A stretch of DNA of 12,277 nt from Intestinibacter sp. (GCF_022780145.1 NZ_JALEXO010000114.1:1-12277); one strand, 5' to 3'. Positions 1 to 7,470 are shown, counted from the first letter of the stretch. Translations and numbers: made by a program. The notes: generated by a model not told the origin, from the letters alone.

Positions 1-69
1 TAGTACTACTTTTTTGAACTTTCCTACCACTAAAATCATACTTTTTTGTCACAAAATGTATTGTATAAT
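1..69 (+). promoter_or_regulatory. Activator-type promoter and operator of the surface-protein gene
   Basis: TACTACT at 4-10 and the variant TACCACT at 25-31 lie 21 bp apart, about two helical turns. A good -10, TATAAT, is at 64-69. The hexamer 17 bp upstream is CTTTTT (41-46), a poor match to TTGACA, and it is preceded by ATA. The same arrangement recurs upstream of the ncRNA, the toroid operon and the ECF operon. The left edge of the operator is cut by the window: the first bases look like the right part of a palindromic GTAGTACTAC site that is complete at 8254-8263. The inference is activator-dependent transcription. Confidence 0.6.
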
Positions 70-124
70 TAAATCAATGTGAGATATACATTTTAGGATC
101 AATTCGAGAAAGGGTGAAAAAAGT

Positions 125-2938
125 ATGAACAAGTTACCAAAAAAAGCACTTAGTTTTGTTACGACATGTGCTATGACCTTATCTTTGGCAAATCCAATGC
201 TAATGGTGGCAGCCGAAGAAGTAACAAATAAAAATGAAAGTTCAGTAATGCAAGCAGCAGCTACTGAAAGTAAATGTAATCTAGCGTCATTAAGCGTCAA
301 AAACCAAACATTATCACCTGAATTTAGCGCTGATGTACTAGACTACAATATAGCGGACTTGCCTTATTCAACAAATTCTATAACAGTCAATGCCACAGCT
401 GAAACTGAAGGCTCAACAGTAAAAATAACTTATACAAATTACAAAGGTGAAGAAAAGACAGCATCTTCTTCAGGATTAGTAAGCAATTTAAAATACGGTA
501 AAAACGTAATAAACGTCGCTGTAACTTCAGAGGATGGCTCAGAAACAAAGGTTTACACTATAACATTTAACAGAAAATCTGCATTAGCTTCAATTACTGC
601 AACTGTAGATTCAAAGGATTTAGTCTTAACACCTAGCTTCAAAAGCAGTGTAAATGATTATGAAGCTACTATAGCTAAAGGATCAAAATCTGTTTTAATA
701 AAAGCAACTGCTAGTGTAGTTAGCGATTACAATACTATAAAAGTAAATGGACAAGTTCTTTCTGAAGATGGCGTAAGTATAGACTTAAACGGTTCTACTA
801 ATAATATAGAAGTAACTATCACAGGAGACGACCAAAAAGGTGAAAATACTTATAATTTAACTATAAAAGAAGTAGAATCAGCATCTCTAAATGTAAACTG
901 CGATGTAGATGGTGCTGTAGTTAGACTGATAGATCCTAATGGAGATGAAGTCAGTGGAAATGGAAAATATACAGGATTGCTTTCTGATTCAACATATACT
1001 CTATTAGTATTAAAATACGGTTATATAACTCATAAAGAAGAAATAACAGTTAATGCAGGAGAACAAACAAAGGATATAACTTTAGAAAAAGCGCCTGCTA
1101 GTACTTTACAAGAAGTAACTTCTCAGTGGAAAAACTTCAGAGGTAACGATGAAAATATGGGTATAACAAATGCAAAAACACCTAGAAATTCATCAGAATC
1201 AACTATAAAATGGACTGCTAAATTAGGTAGTGGTTGGACAGCAGCTCCAAGTGTACAAATTGAAGTCGACGATTCTATAGTTGTCATGTCAGGTAAAAAG
1301 ATATACAAATTGAGTAAAGAAGATGGATCAGTGTTAGCAAGTGGCGATATGGTAAACTCACCAAGCTATGGCTATACACCTCCAATTTACACTAATGGTA
1401 TGATAATAGCACCTTTAGGTTCAGGTACAGTTCAAGCATTTAATGCTAAGACATTAGAATCACTTTGGGTAAGTGAATCATTTGGAGGACAAGCATTATC
1501 TCCAATAGCTTCTGATGATGGATATGTATATTTAGGATTCTGGAATAGTGAAGTCAAAGACGCTGATTTCGTTTGTCTATCAACTACAGATGAAGATACA
1601 ACTCAAACAAATGAAACTAAATACGCATCTTGGAAATTTACTGTAAAAGGTGGATTCTATTGGGCAGGAGCCTATATAACAGGAAATAACGTCATAATAG
1701 GTACTGACGATGGAGAAAGTGGATATCAAGGAACTGGTCACCTTTACAGCTTAAATAAAAATACAGGAAAAGTAGTAGACTCTATAGAAGTAATAGGCGA
1801 TCAACGTTCTACAATTTCTTATGATAAGGCTTCAGATAGAATTTTCTTCACAACTAAAGCAGGATACCTATACTCTATGAAAGTAAATGCTGACGGAACT
1901 TTTGATAAATCTACTTTAAAATCTAAACAAATGGATGGACAATGTACAAGTACACCAGCTGTATATAATGGAAGAGTTTACATAGGAACAGGGACTTTAA
2001 CTGGTGGAGGAAAGGTAGTAGTAGCAGATGCAAGCACATTAGAAATTATCTACGAAGCACCATTACAAGGATATCCTCAAGCTTCAGTGCTTATATCTAC
2101 AGCTTATGCAAAACAAGAAAATGGAAAAGTTTACGTATATTGCACATATAATAAAACTCCAGGAGGAATAACTGTACTAGAAGATTCTCCAGGACAAACA
2201 GAAGCTAAATACAGCGAATTAATTGAATTACCAAGTGATTTACAACAATACTGTATAGCAAGTCCTATATGTGACAGCGACGGAACTATATACTACAAAA
2301 ACGACTCAGGAAATGTAATAGCTATAGCTAATACTAATAAGAGCGTAGATGTAACATTTGATGCCGATAACGGAAGTGAAGCAGTAGTTAAATCAGTTTC
2401 AAAAGATCAAGCTTTAGAATACACTCCAGAAAACCCAACTAAAGAAGGCTATACATTTGTAGGATGGTACTCTGACACTGACGATATAACTACTAAATAT
2501 CAATCAGGTCAAAAATACACTGAAAATGTAACATACAAGGCTAAATGGGCTCACGTAGAAATGCTTGGAGCACAAGTAAAAGCAGTAGTAAATGATAAGA
2601 GTGGTATAAGATTTGGAACAAAAATCTACAATGATGGAGATGAAATAGTAGAAAAAGGAACTCTAATACTTCCAGCTAAGCTACTTGCAGATGGAGAAAC
2701 TTTAAATCTAGATACTCCTAAAGCTGCTAAATCAGAAGCAAAAGTTGTATATGAAAAAAATGAAAAAGAAAATTATGAAACTTATTTAGGAACATTAGTA
2801 GGTATACCAAGTACTCAATTTGATACAGAAATAACTGCAAGCTCTTACGTTACATATAAAGACAAACAAGGACACGTTTACACAGTTTATTCTCCATATA
2901 AAAATGGTTCAACATCAGTAAGTAAATTACATAAATAG
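125..2938 (+). CDS. Secreted multidomain surface protein with beta-propeller
   Basis: The protein has 937 residues. ATG 125 follows AAGGGTG (110-116) at good spacing. Residues 1-30 form a signal peptide with likely cleavage after MVAA. Two cadherin-like beta-sandwich domains follow (about 50-152 and 153-248; the LxSLSV...LSPxF...DY pattern is clear in the first). Next come a PEGA-like domain (about 252-322, ending in TKDITL), a PQQ/BamB-type beta-propeller (about 333-737, with blade strands such as KTLESLWV and NKNTGKVVDS) and an InlB/Flg_new-type repeat (about 741-808, VTFDADNG...GYTFVGWY...YKAKW). The C-terminal module (about 811-937, GIRFGTKIY...GTLILPAKLL) resembles ends of other clostridial surface proteins but I cannot name it. 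There is no LPXTG, terminal membrane helix or S-layer homology repeat, so its wall attachment is unknown. It carries the same promoter type as the neighbouring uptake operons. A ligand-capturing role is inference; adhesion is the main alternative. Confidence 0.9.
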   Translation: MNKLPKKALSFVTTCAMTLSLANPMLMVAAEEVTNKNESSVMQAAATESKCNLASLSVKNQTLSPEFSADVLDYNIADLPYSTNSITVNATAETEGSTVKITYTNYKGEEKTASSSGLVSNLKYGKNVINVAVTSEDGSETKVYTITFNRKSALASITATVDSKDLVLTPSFKSSVNDYEATIAKGSKSVLIKATASVVSDYNTIKVNGQVLSEDGVSIDLNGSTNNIEVTITGDDQKGENTYNLTIKEVESASLNVNCDVDGAVVRLIDPNGDEVSGNGKYTGLLSDSTYTLLVLKYGYITHKEEITVNAGEQTKDITLEKAPASTLQEVTSQWKNFRGNDENMGITNAKTPRNSSESTIKWTAKLGSGWTAAPSVQIEVDDSIVVMSGKKIYKLSKEDGSVLASGDMVNSPSYGYTPPIYTNGMIIAPLGSGTVQAFNAKTLESLWVSESFGGQALSPIASDDGYVYLGFWNSEVKDADFVCLSTTDEDTTQTNETKYASWKFTVKGGFYWAGAYITGNNVIIGTDDGESGYQGTGHLYSLNKNTGKVVDSIEVIGDQRSTISYDKASDRIFFTTKAGYLYSMKVNADGTFDKSTLKSKQMDGQCTSTPAVYNGRVYIGTGTLTGGGKVVVADASTLEIIYEAPLQGYPQASVLISTAYAKQENGKVYVYCTYNKTPGGITVLEDSPGQTEAKYSELIELPSDLQQYCIASPICDSDGTIYYKNDSGNVIAIANTNKSVDVTFDADNGSEAVVKSVSKDQALEYTPENPTKEGYTFVGWYSDTDDITTKYQSGQKYTENVTYKAKWAHVEMLGAQVKAVVNDKSGIRFGTKIYNDGDEIVEKGTLILPAKLLADGETLNLDTPKAAKSEAKVVYEKNEKENYETYLGTLVGIPSTQFDTEITASSYVTYKDKQGHVYTVYSPYKNGSTSVSKLHK

Positions 2939-2950
2939 ATTTATTAAAAA

Positions 2951-3008
2951 AGTTCTACTACATTGTGTAAAAAGTTCTACTACTTTATTTACAAAAAGTA
3001 GTAGAACT
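2951..3008. promoter_or_regulatory. Operator array upstream of the ncRNA
   Basis: Three heptamer-containing sites are present: TACTACA at 2956-2962, TACTACT at 2978-2984 (22 bp later) and the inverted AGTAGTA at 2997-3003. The last two sit in a perfect 14-bp inverted repeat, AGTTCTACTACTTT (2973-2986) and its complement (2995-3008), with an 8-nt spacer. No T-run follows the hairpin, so I read it as a protein-binding site and not as the terminator of the preceding gene. It ends 10 bp before the -35 region of the promoter at 3019-3047. Confidence 0.6.
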
Positions 3009-3018
3009 AAAGATTATA

Positions 3019-3047
3019 CTTACAAAAAATAAATATAATGATACAAT
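3019..3047 (+). promoter_or_regulatory. Promoter of the intergenic ncRNA
   Basis: CTTACA (3019-3024) is followed after 17 bp by TACAAT (3042-3047). The hexamer is preceded by ATA, as at the surface-protein and ECF promoters. No start codon with a ribosome site follows for nearly 380 bp, so the product should be untranslated RNA starting near 3053. Confidence 0.5.
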
Positions 3048-3052
3048 AATAG

Positions 3053-3274
3053 AGAAATAAAAAAGCTTTTATTTTAAATTATTTTTAGGGAATTAATTGG
3101 CCAAATTGAAATAAAAGCGAAGTCATAATTAAAACGCTAACTCTTGTGTAATTAAAAATTAAATTCAAACAAATCTCACATAAACGGAAGTCAGATTATA
3201 AATCTACTTTCCCTAAAATTAATTCCCTATTTTTTATATGAACTTTAAAGACCTCGAGACTAGAGGTCTTTTTT
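3053..3274 (+). ncRNA. Putative structured ncRNA, about 220 nt, family unknown
   Basis: This stretch runs from a predicted start 6-8 nt after a -10 box to a strong intrinsic terminator and has no plausible coding sequence. Three pairings are visible. GCTTTTATTT (3065-3074) can pair with AAATAAAAGC (3109-3118). TAGGGAATTAATT (3086-3098), which lies inside that hairpin's loop, is perfectly complementary over 13 nt to 3217-3229; both together would form a pseudoknot. A local hairpin at 3186-3212 has the stem AGATT/AATCT closed by GGAAGT/ACTTTCC. GAAGTCA occurs twice (3119-3125 and 3187-3193). I see no match to the cobalamin, c-di-GMP or T-box consensus, nor to 6S, tmRNA or RNase P. It could be a regulatory sRNA, or alternatively a long 5' leader, although the terminator argues against that. 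Confidence 0.5.
3247..3274 (+). terminator. Intrinsic terminator of the ncRNA
   Basis: AAAGACCTC (3247-3255) and GAGGTCTTT (3263-3271) form a perfect 9-bp stem around a 7-nt loop, and the stem runs into T6 (3269-3274). It closes the ncRNA unit and may also stop read-through from the surface-protein gene, which has no convincing terminator of its own. Confidence 0.85.
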
Positions 3275-3294
3275 AGACTATATAAAATTATAGA

Positions 3295-3368
3295 AAGTAG
3301 TAGAACTTTTGCAAAAAAGTGCTACTACTTAAAAGTAGACTTTTCTTACACCAAATCTATTGTACAAT
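3295..3368 (+). promoter_or_regulatory. Operator and promoter of the toroid/cohesin/DUF4430 operon
   Basis: A 36-bp imperfect inverted repeat (3295-3330) has the arms AAGTAGTAGAACTTTT and AAAAGTGCTACTACTT, with one mismatch. It contains AGTAGTA at 3296-3302 and TACTACT at 3323-3329. A further partial copy, AAAAGTAGA, follows at 3331-3339. The -35 is CTTTTC (3340-3345) and the -10 is TACAAT (3363-3368), 17 bp apart. From the -35 to past the -10 the sequence is closely similar to the promoter at 41-69. Confidence 0.65.
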
Positions 3369-3436
3369 TAAGTAAGTATATAATTAAAAAAATAAAATCT
3401 TTTGAGAGAAAATTATTATATTAAGGGGTGAATGAA

Positions 3437-5401
3437 TTGTTTAAAAAAATATGTACAATATTTCTTTCTTTTGTCGTAATAATTGGATTTATATTTTCAA
3501 ACAGTATAAATTCTTATGCATATAACCAAGAAAAGATAGAGAAATACATAAATGAAACAGCTAGTTTAATGTACAAAACTATACCTGAGCCTACTGTAGC
3601 TAGTATAGGAGGTGAATGGACTGTACTTAGCTTAGCTAGAAGTGGAGTGAAAATACCAAAAAGCTATTACGACGATTACTACAAAAGAGTAGAAAAAACT
3701 TTAAAGGATTGCAATGGACAGCTTCATAGGATTAAGTATACAGAGTATTCTAGGGTAATACTAGCACTTACAGCTATGAATAAAGATGTAACTGATGTAG
3801 CTGGATACAACCTACTTGAATATTTAACTGATTTAGACAATGTCAAGAAGCAAGGCATAAATGGACCGATTTTTGCACTTATAGCATTTGACAGTGGAAA
3901 TTACAAAATACCACAAAAATCAGGTGTAAACGATCAAGTTACTAGACAAAAACTAATCGACTTTATATTGAGCAAGGAAATTCATAAAGGTGAAAAAGAT
4001 GCAGGAGGATGGGCGCTTAGTGGAAATGATCCAGACCCTGATATTACTTTTATGGCATTACAAGCTTTATCTAATTACACTGATCAAGAAGAGGTTAAGG
4101 AAGCTGTAAATAGAGCGTTAAAGGTAATGAGTAAGAAACAATTATCTACAGGAGCTTTCGATTCTTGGGGAACTATGAACTGTGAAAGTACAGCACAAGC
4201 TATAGTGGCTTTAACTGCTCTGGGCATAGATGTAAACAGTGATTCTAGATTTATAAAGACAGATTCTAAAGGAAATAAAAACACTGTCATAGATGGTATG
4301 TTGTATTTTTACTGCAAGGGCGGTGGATTTGCACACGTATTAGAAGGCTACGACGGCGGTGGAGGAGCTGGAACAGGACTCAATTTAATGGCTACAGACC
4401 AAGGAATGTACGCTTTAGTAGCATATAATAGATATTTAAAAGGTCAAAATAAATTATACGATATGACAGATGCTAGCAGTACTTTTTCTACAGGTTCTAA
4501 TCCTGATTTAAATGGAAAAGACGACAATGACGACAATCAAAATAACAATAACCAAAATAATAATAACAATAATCAAAATGACAACAATAACAGTAATAAT
4601 ACAAATAGAAATAACCAAAACACAAATAGAGGTACAAAAGTAGACAGTCGAGGAAACACAACATATACATCTAAAGTTGGAAACAAGAGTATAAAGATAA
4701 CTGAAAACAAAAGCGCAACTATAAGCATAAAGACAATATACACTGGTGAAAAAGATGGTCTAATACCTGAAAAGAAAAAATGTGTGGTAATTGAATTTAA
4801 AGAAAAGGAAAAAGAACAAATAGTTGAATTCAAACTATCTAAAAATAAAAAACAATACTTGTATTATTCACAAGAATTGTCAGATAAGAGCAATACTCCT
4901 ACATATATAGCTTTATTTGATACATCTGTTAAGAAGGAAGATTTATTAAAAATAGACAACTATGAGTTTCATAAAATAGAGGAAGCTAAAGTCGATAAAA
5001 ATGCTTCAGATGAAGATAAAACAGGGGAAAATAATTCATCAGATACAGTATCTCTAAATCAAAGAACTCCAGATGATGCTATATCACAAAATAAAAATGA
5101 CACACAAGCTCAAGAAGCAGATTATACAAAACCAGAAAAATACGAAATAACATTTGGCGATGTAAATGGAGATAAGGTAGTAAATGCACAAGATGTTTTA
5201 GATGTTCAATCAATACTATCAGGAAAATTAGATTTAACTGATGAAAGACAAATAATAGCTATAAATGTATCTATGGACTCTAAAATCGATAACGGAGATA
5301 TAGATCAAATAATGAATAATTTCTTATCAAAATCTGAATATACAATTTGCAAGATTTGGGACGATAATAGCGAAAAAGACAAAGTTAAAGTAAATAACTA
5401 G
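3437..5401 (+). CDS. Secreted alpha/alpha-toroid (prenyltransferase-like) protein with C-terminal dockerin
   Basis: The protein has 654 residues from TTG 3437, which sits 6 nt after AAGGGGTG (3423-3430). The in-frame GTG at 3428 lies inside that ribosome site and is unlikely to be the start. A signal peptide ends near NSYA. Residues about 30-345 resemble the squalene-cyclase/prenyltransferase toroid, with repeats such as DAGGWALSGNDPDPD...FMALQAL and STGAFDSWGTMNCESTAQAIVAL. This is the fold of the alpha domain of intrinsic factor and transcobalamin. An Asp/Asn/Gln-rich linker follows (about 357-400), then an unassigned, probably beta-rich region (400-520). A dockerin lies at about 574-640: the first calcium loop DVNGDKVVNAQD is canonical and the second, NVSMDSKIDNGD, is less so. 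No enzymatic terpene role is suggested by the context. The gene is first in an operon with a cohesin gene 10 bp downstream. Corrinoid binding is inference; a glycan ligand is the alternative. Confidence 0.87.
   Translation: MFKKICTIFLSFVVIIGFIFSNSINSYAYNQEKIEKYINETASLMYKTIPEPTVASIGGEWTVLSLARSGVKIPKSYYDDYYKRVEKTLKDCNGQLHRIKYTEYSRVILALTAMNKDVTDVAGYNLLEYLTDLDNVKKQGINGPIFALIAFDSGNYKIPQKSGVNDQVTRQKLIDFILSKEIHKGEKDAGGWALSGNDPDPDITFMALQALSNYTDQEEVKEAVNRALKVMSKKQLSTGAFDSWGTMNCESTAQAIVALTALGIDVNSDSRFIKTDSKGNKNTVIDGMLYFYCKGGGFAHVLEGYDGGGGAGTGLNLMATDQGMYALVAYNRYLKGQNKLYDMTDASSTFSTGSNPDLNGKDDNDDNQNNNNQNNNNNNQNDNNNSNNTNRNNQNTNRGTKVDSRGNTTYTSKVGNKSIKITENKSATISIKTIYTGEKDGLIPEKKKCVVIEFKEKEKEQIVEFKLSKNKKQYLYYSQELSDKSNTPTYIALFDTSVKKEDLLKIDNYEFHKIEEAKVDKNASDEDKTGENNSSDTVSLNQRTPDDAISQNKNDTQAQEADYTKPEKYEITFGDVNGDKVVNAQDVLDVQSILSGKLDLTDERQIIAINVSMDSKIDNGDIDQIMNNFLSKSEYTICKIWDDNSEKDKVKVNN
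4514..4627 (+). repeat. Asn/Gln-rich low-complexity linker
   Basis: AAT/AAC/CAA-rich codons encode an almost uninterrupted Asp/Asn/Gln tract between the toroid and the middle domain of the dockerin protein. It probably acts as a flexible spacer and may vary in length between strains. An antisense open frame here is a by-product of the repeat. Confidence 0.7.
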
Positions 5402-5411
5402 GGAGGAGAAC

Positions 5412-6041
5412 ATGAAATTAAGCAAACAAAAAATAACTGCTATTGCTGTAATACTTTCTCTCGTAGTAGTTGGAATAGTTTATGGTATTGGCGTAAAATC
5501 AAAACAAGAGCAAGTAAGTAATACTGTAAAGCAAGAAGATGAAAATCAAGAGGTAGCTTTATTATTAGAATACGACAAGGATTTAGCCGCAAATTCTCAA
5601 GAAGAAATAGTGATTCCAGTAAAATTATCATATCTACCTTCAGGTGTTTACCCTTCAGCTAGTATAAGTATAGAATTTGATAAGGAAAAACTAGAGTTTA
5701 CAGGAATCGATAAGGGTACAATTAAGGATTTTAGCAATCAGGTGCCTGCATGGAATGTAGATGTAGATGCAACTAATAAATCTGGAGTTGTAAATGCTAT
5801 GTACTTAGATAAATCAGGTGGTAAAAATTCATATTACAAATCTGGATTTGAAAAGGGAACAAAAGATACAATTTTAAACTTAAAATTTAAATTAAAAGAC
5901 GCAGCAAAATCAAAGGATATACTTCATTTAAATATAGCCGATGCAGTATTTGCAACAATAAATGGAGATACAGACAACAGCAGTCTTTCAACATTAAAAA
6001 ATACTATGAAAAATAAAAACTTAATGATAGAAATAAAATAA
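5412..6041 (+). CDS. Membrane-anchored cohesin-domain protein
   Basis: The protein has 209 residues. ATG 5412 follows a strong GGGAGGAG. Residues 7-27 are a single hydrophobic segment (AIAVILSLVVVGIVYGIGV) with no evident signal-peptidase or lipobox site, so it probably stays in the membrane with the rest outside. Residues about 45-209 have the cohesin pattern: EIVIPVKL near the start, SISIEFDKEKLEF, a central GVVNAMYLD strand, then TILNLKFKL and DAVFATINGD. The length fits one cohesin domain. It lies between the dockerin-bearing toroid gene (10 bp upstream) and the DUF4430 lipoprotein gene (14 bp downstream). The simplest reading is that it receives the dockerin of its neighbour and holds the toroid at the membrane. 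There are no cellulase or scaffoldin genes here, so a cellulosome is not indicated. The pairing itself is inferred. Confidence 0.82.
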   Translation: MKLSKQKITAIAVILSLVVVGIVYGIGVKSKQEQVSNTVKQEDENQEVALLLEYDKDLAANSQEEIVIPVKLSYLPSGVYPSASISIEFDKEKLEFTGIDKGTIKDFSNQVPAWNVDVDATNKSGVVNAMYLDKSGGKNSYYKSGFEKGTKDTILNLKFKLKDAAKSKDILHLNIADAVFATINGDTDNSSLSTLKNTMKNKNLMIEIK

Positions 6042-6055
6042 AGGGGTGAGTTATA

Positions 6056-7267
6056 TTGAAAAAAATAACAAGAAAAATAATTTCACTTGTGATGTGCTTT
6101 TTACTAGCTATATCTGTCGTTGGGTGTAGCAGTGTAACAGTTAAAGAGGACACTAAATCTTCAACTGACAACAGTACAATACCAGAAAATGGTATAGTAT
6201 CAGAGGAAGTTTTTAAAGAGCTAAAAGACAGTGGAGATATGAAATTATTCAATGGGGAAAATAAAGAATTTACATATCAATGGATGTTTATGGGAACAGA
6301 TATAAGTTCTCCTAGAGATCTAAATTTAAAAGTAGAATCTGCTAGTACAGATACTGATTTAGTAAAAAAAGAATCAAAATCAGATAAGGTCTATGGATTT
6401 AAATTCGCAGAAGATACCAGTTTAGATTCGAAGACAGCTCTATCTATTATATATAAGGACGACTTAGGATGTACAGCGGCTGATATTTATCAAGTTGAAA
6501 ACAACAAGCTTAAAAAAATAACTAGTGCCACTGTTGAAACTTCAGAAGGAACAACTTTTAATTTTAGTATAAAAGACAGAGCAGGCGAATTTTATATAGT
6601 AGGTAGTGACCCTAAACAAGCTGCAATAGATGCAGATGACGACTCATCATCTAGTACAAGTTCTAGTAAAAGAGAACAATTAGCCGAAAAAAGTGAAAAA
6701 GTAAAACAACAACTTGGAATCTATACATCAACAGGTACTCCTAACAAAGATGGAAAAGATAAATATTTAACTGATCCAACTCCTGCAGGTAAACCAAAAC
6801 CAGTAGAATGGAATGAAAAAGGCAACGAAGTAGATAAAAGTAAAGTCGGAGGATACTGTACTTTATCTATAACATGTAAGACTTTATTAAAGCCAGAAAA
6901 CAAAAAAGTAGCTATTTCAAATGGTAAAGAAGATATGATACCTTCAGATGGTGTAATATACAAGACTAAAAAGGTTAAATTCTATAAAAATGAATCAGTA
7001 TTCGATGTACTTTTAAGAGAAACTAAAGCCAATAAAATTCATATGGAATATGTCATGACCCCAGCATATAACAGTAATTACATAGAAGGAATTCACAATT
7101 TATACGAATTCGATGGAGGAGAATTAAGCGGATGGATGTACAGTGTAAATGGATGGTTCCCTAATTACGGCTGTAGTAGATATAAGCTTAAGGATGGAGA
7201 CTCTATAAAATGGGTATATACTTGTGATTTAGGTAGAGATGTAGGCGACAATTCAATGAGCAAATAA
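6056..7267 (+). CDS. DUF4430 (transcobalamin C-terminal-like) lipoprotein
   Basis: The protein has 403 residues. TTG 6056 lies 5 nt after AAGGGGTGAG. The signal peptide ends in the lipobox SVVGC, making Cys24 the likely lipidated residue. Residues about 47-185 form an unassigned beta-rich domain (FTYQWMFMGTDI...AGEFYIVG). A Ser/Asp-rich stretch and a charged, helical-looking stretch follow (about 193-220). The C-terminal DUF4430 domain (about 267-397) is recognisable from GGELSGWMYSVNG (354-366), YKLKDGDSIKWVYTCDLG and four cysteines (268, 274, 373, 390) that could form disulfides. This domain matches the beta domain of cobalamin carriers such as intrinsic factor. It is the last gene of an operon that also encodes an alpha-toroid, so the two carrier halves are encoded side by side. 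Cobalamin or another corrinoid as ligand is inference, since DUF4430 also occurs in surface proteins of unknown ligand. Confidence 0.87.
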   Translation: MKKITRKIISLVMCFLLAISVVGCSSVTVKEDTKSSTDNSTIPENGIVSEEVFKELKDSGDMKLFNGENKEFTYQWMFMGTDISSPRDLNLKVESASTDTDLVKKESKSDKVYGFKFAEDTSLDSKTALSIIYKDDLGCTAADIYQVENNKLKKITSATVETSEGTTFNFSIKDRAGEFYIVGSDPKQAAIDADDDSSSSTSSSKREQLAEKSEKVKQQLGIYTSTGTPNKDGKDKYLTDPTPAGKPKPVEWNEKGNEVDKSKVGGYCTLSITCKTLLKPENKKVAISNGKEDMIPSDGVIYKTKKVKFYKNESVFDVLLRETKANKIHMEYVMTPAYNSNYIEGIHNLYEFDGGELSGWMYSVNGWFPNYGCSRYKLKDGDSIKWVYTCDLGRDVGDNSMSK

Positions 7268-7289
7268 TATCGATAACAAATTGGAATTA

Positions 7290-7318
7290 TTGACATAAAA
7301 TAACAACAATGATAAAGT
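7290..7318 (+). promoter_or_regulatory. Possible promoter ahead of the LuxR-type gene
   Basis: A perfect TTGACA (7290-7295) is followed after 17 bp by TAAAGT (7313-7318), a weak -10. If it is used, the transcript would contain the hairpin at 7332-7383 and a leader of about 200 nt before the regulator gene. Unlike the other promoters here, its -35 is consensus and it has no heptamer array. Confidence 0.3.
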
Positions 7319-7331
7319 AAATATATAGATA

Positions 7332-7383
7332 AAAACTAAGCAAATTATAGGTTTAAATACTAACTTATAGTTTGCTTAATTTT
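7332..7383 (+). terminator. Hairpin after the DUF4430 gene, probable terminator
   Basis: TAAGCAAATTATAGGTT (7337-7353) pairs with AACTTATAGTTTGCTTA (7362-7378), with two G-U pairs and an 8-nt loop. Outer A/T pairs extend the stem. Only ATTTTG follows, so the U-tract is weak. It could end the operon upstream, or act as an attenuator if the TTGACA at 7290 starts a transcript. Confidence 0.55.
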
Positions 7384-7470
7384 GTAGAATTTACTACGAA
7401 ATTTTAGAAACATATTTATTTTAGTTAGAGATTTGTTTTGAGATTTTAATTAGGTAGGGGTAAATATTTT

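Noticed and set aside
2973..3008. Inverted repeat as terminator of the surface-protein gene
   Set aside because: No T-run follows and the arms match the operator motif at other promoters.
3238..3276. 12-codon frame ATG 3238 to TAG
   Set aside because: It overlaps the terminator hairpin and has no ribosome site.
2951..3330. CRISPR-like array from the repeated AGTAGTAGAACTT units
   Set aside because: Units are short, in both orientations, with irregular 10-22 bp spacing and no spacers of constant length; the placement fits operators.
3428..3430. GTG as start of the toroid-dockerin gene
   Set aside because: It lies inside the AAGGGGTG ribosome site; TTG 3437 has proper spacing and the same arrangement as TTG 6056.
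3053..3436. Cobalamin riboswitch before the toroid operon or the ECF operon
   Set aside because: No B12-box-like or GCCACTG-type core seen here or at 8171-8333; the expected riboswitch is absent from this window.
2939..3436. Insertion-sequence or transposon ends
   Set aside because: No transposase frame, target duplication or matching terminal repeats flank any unit.
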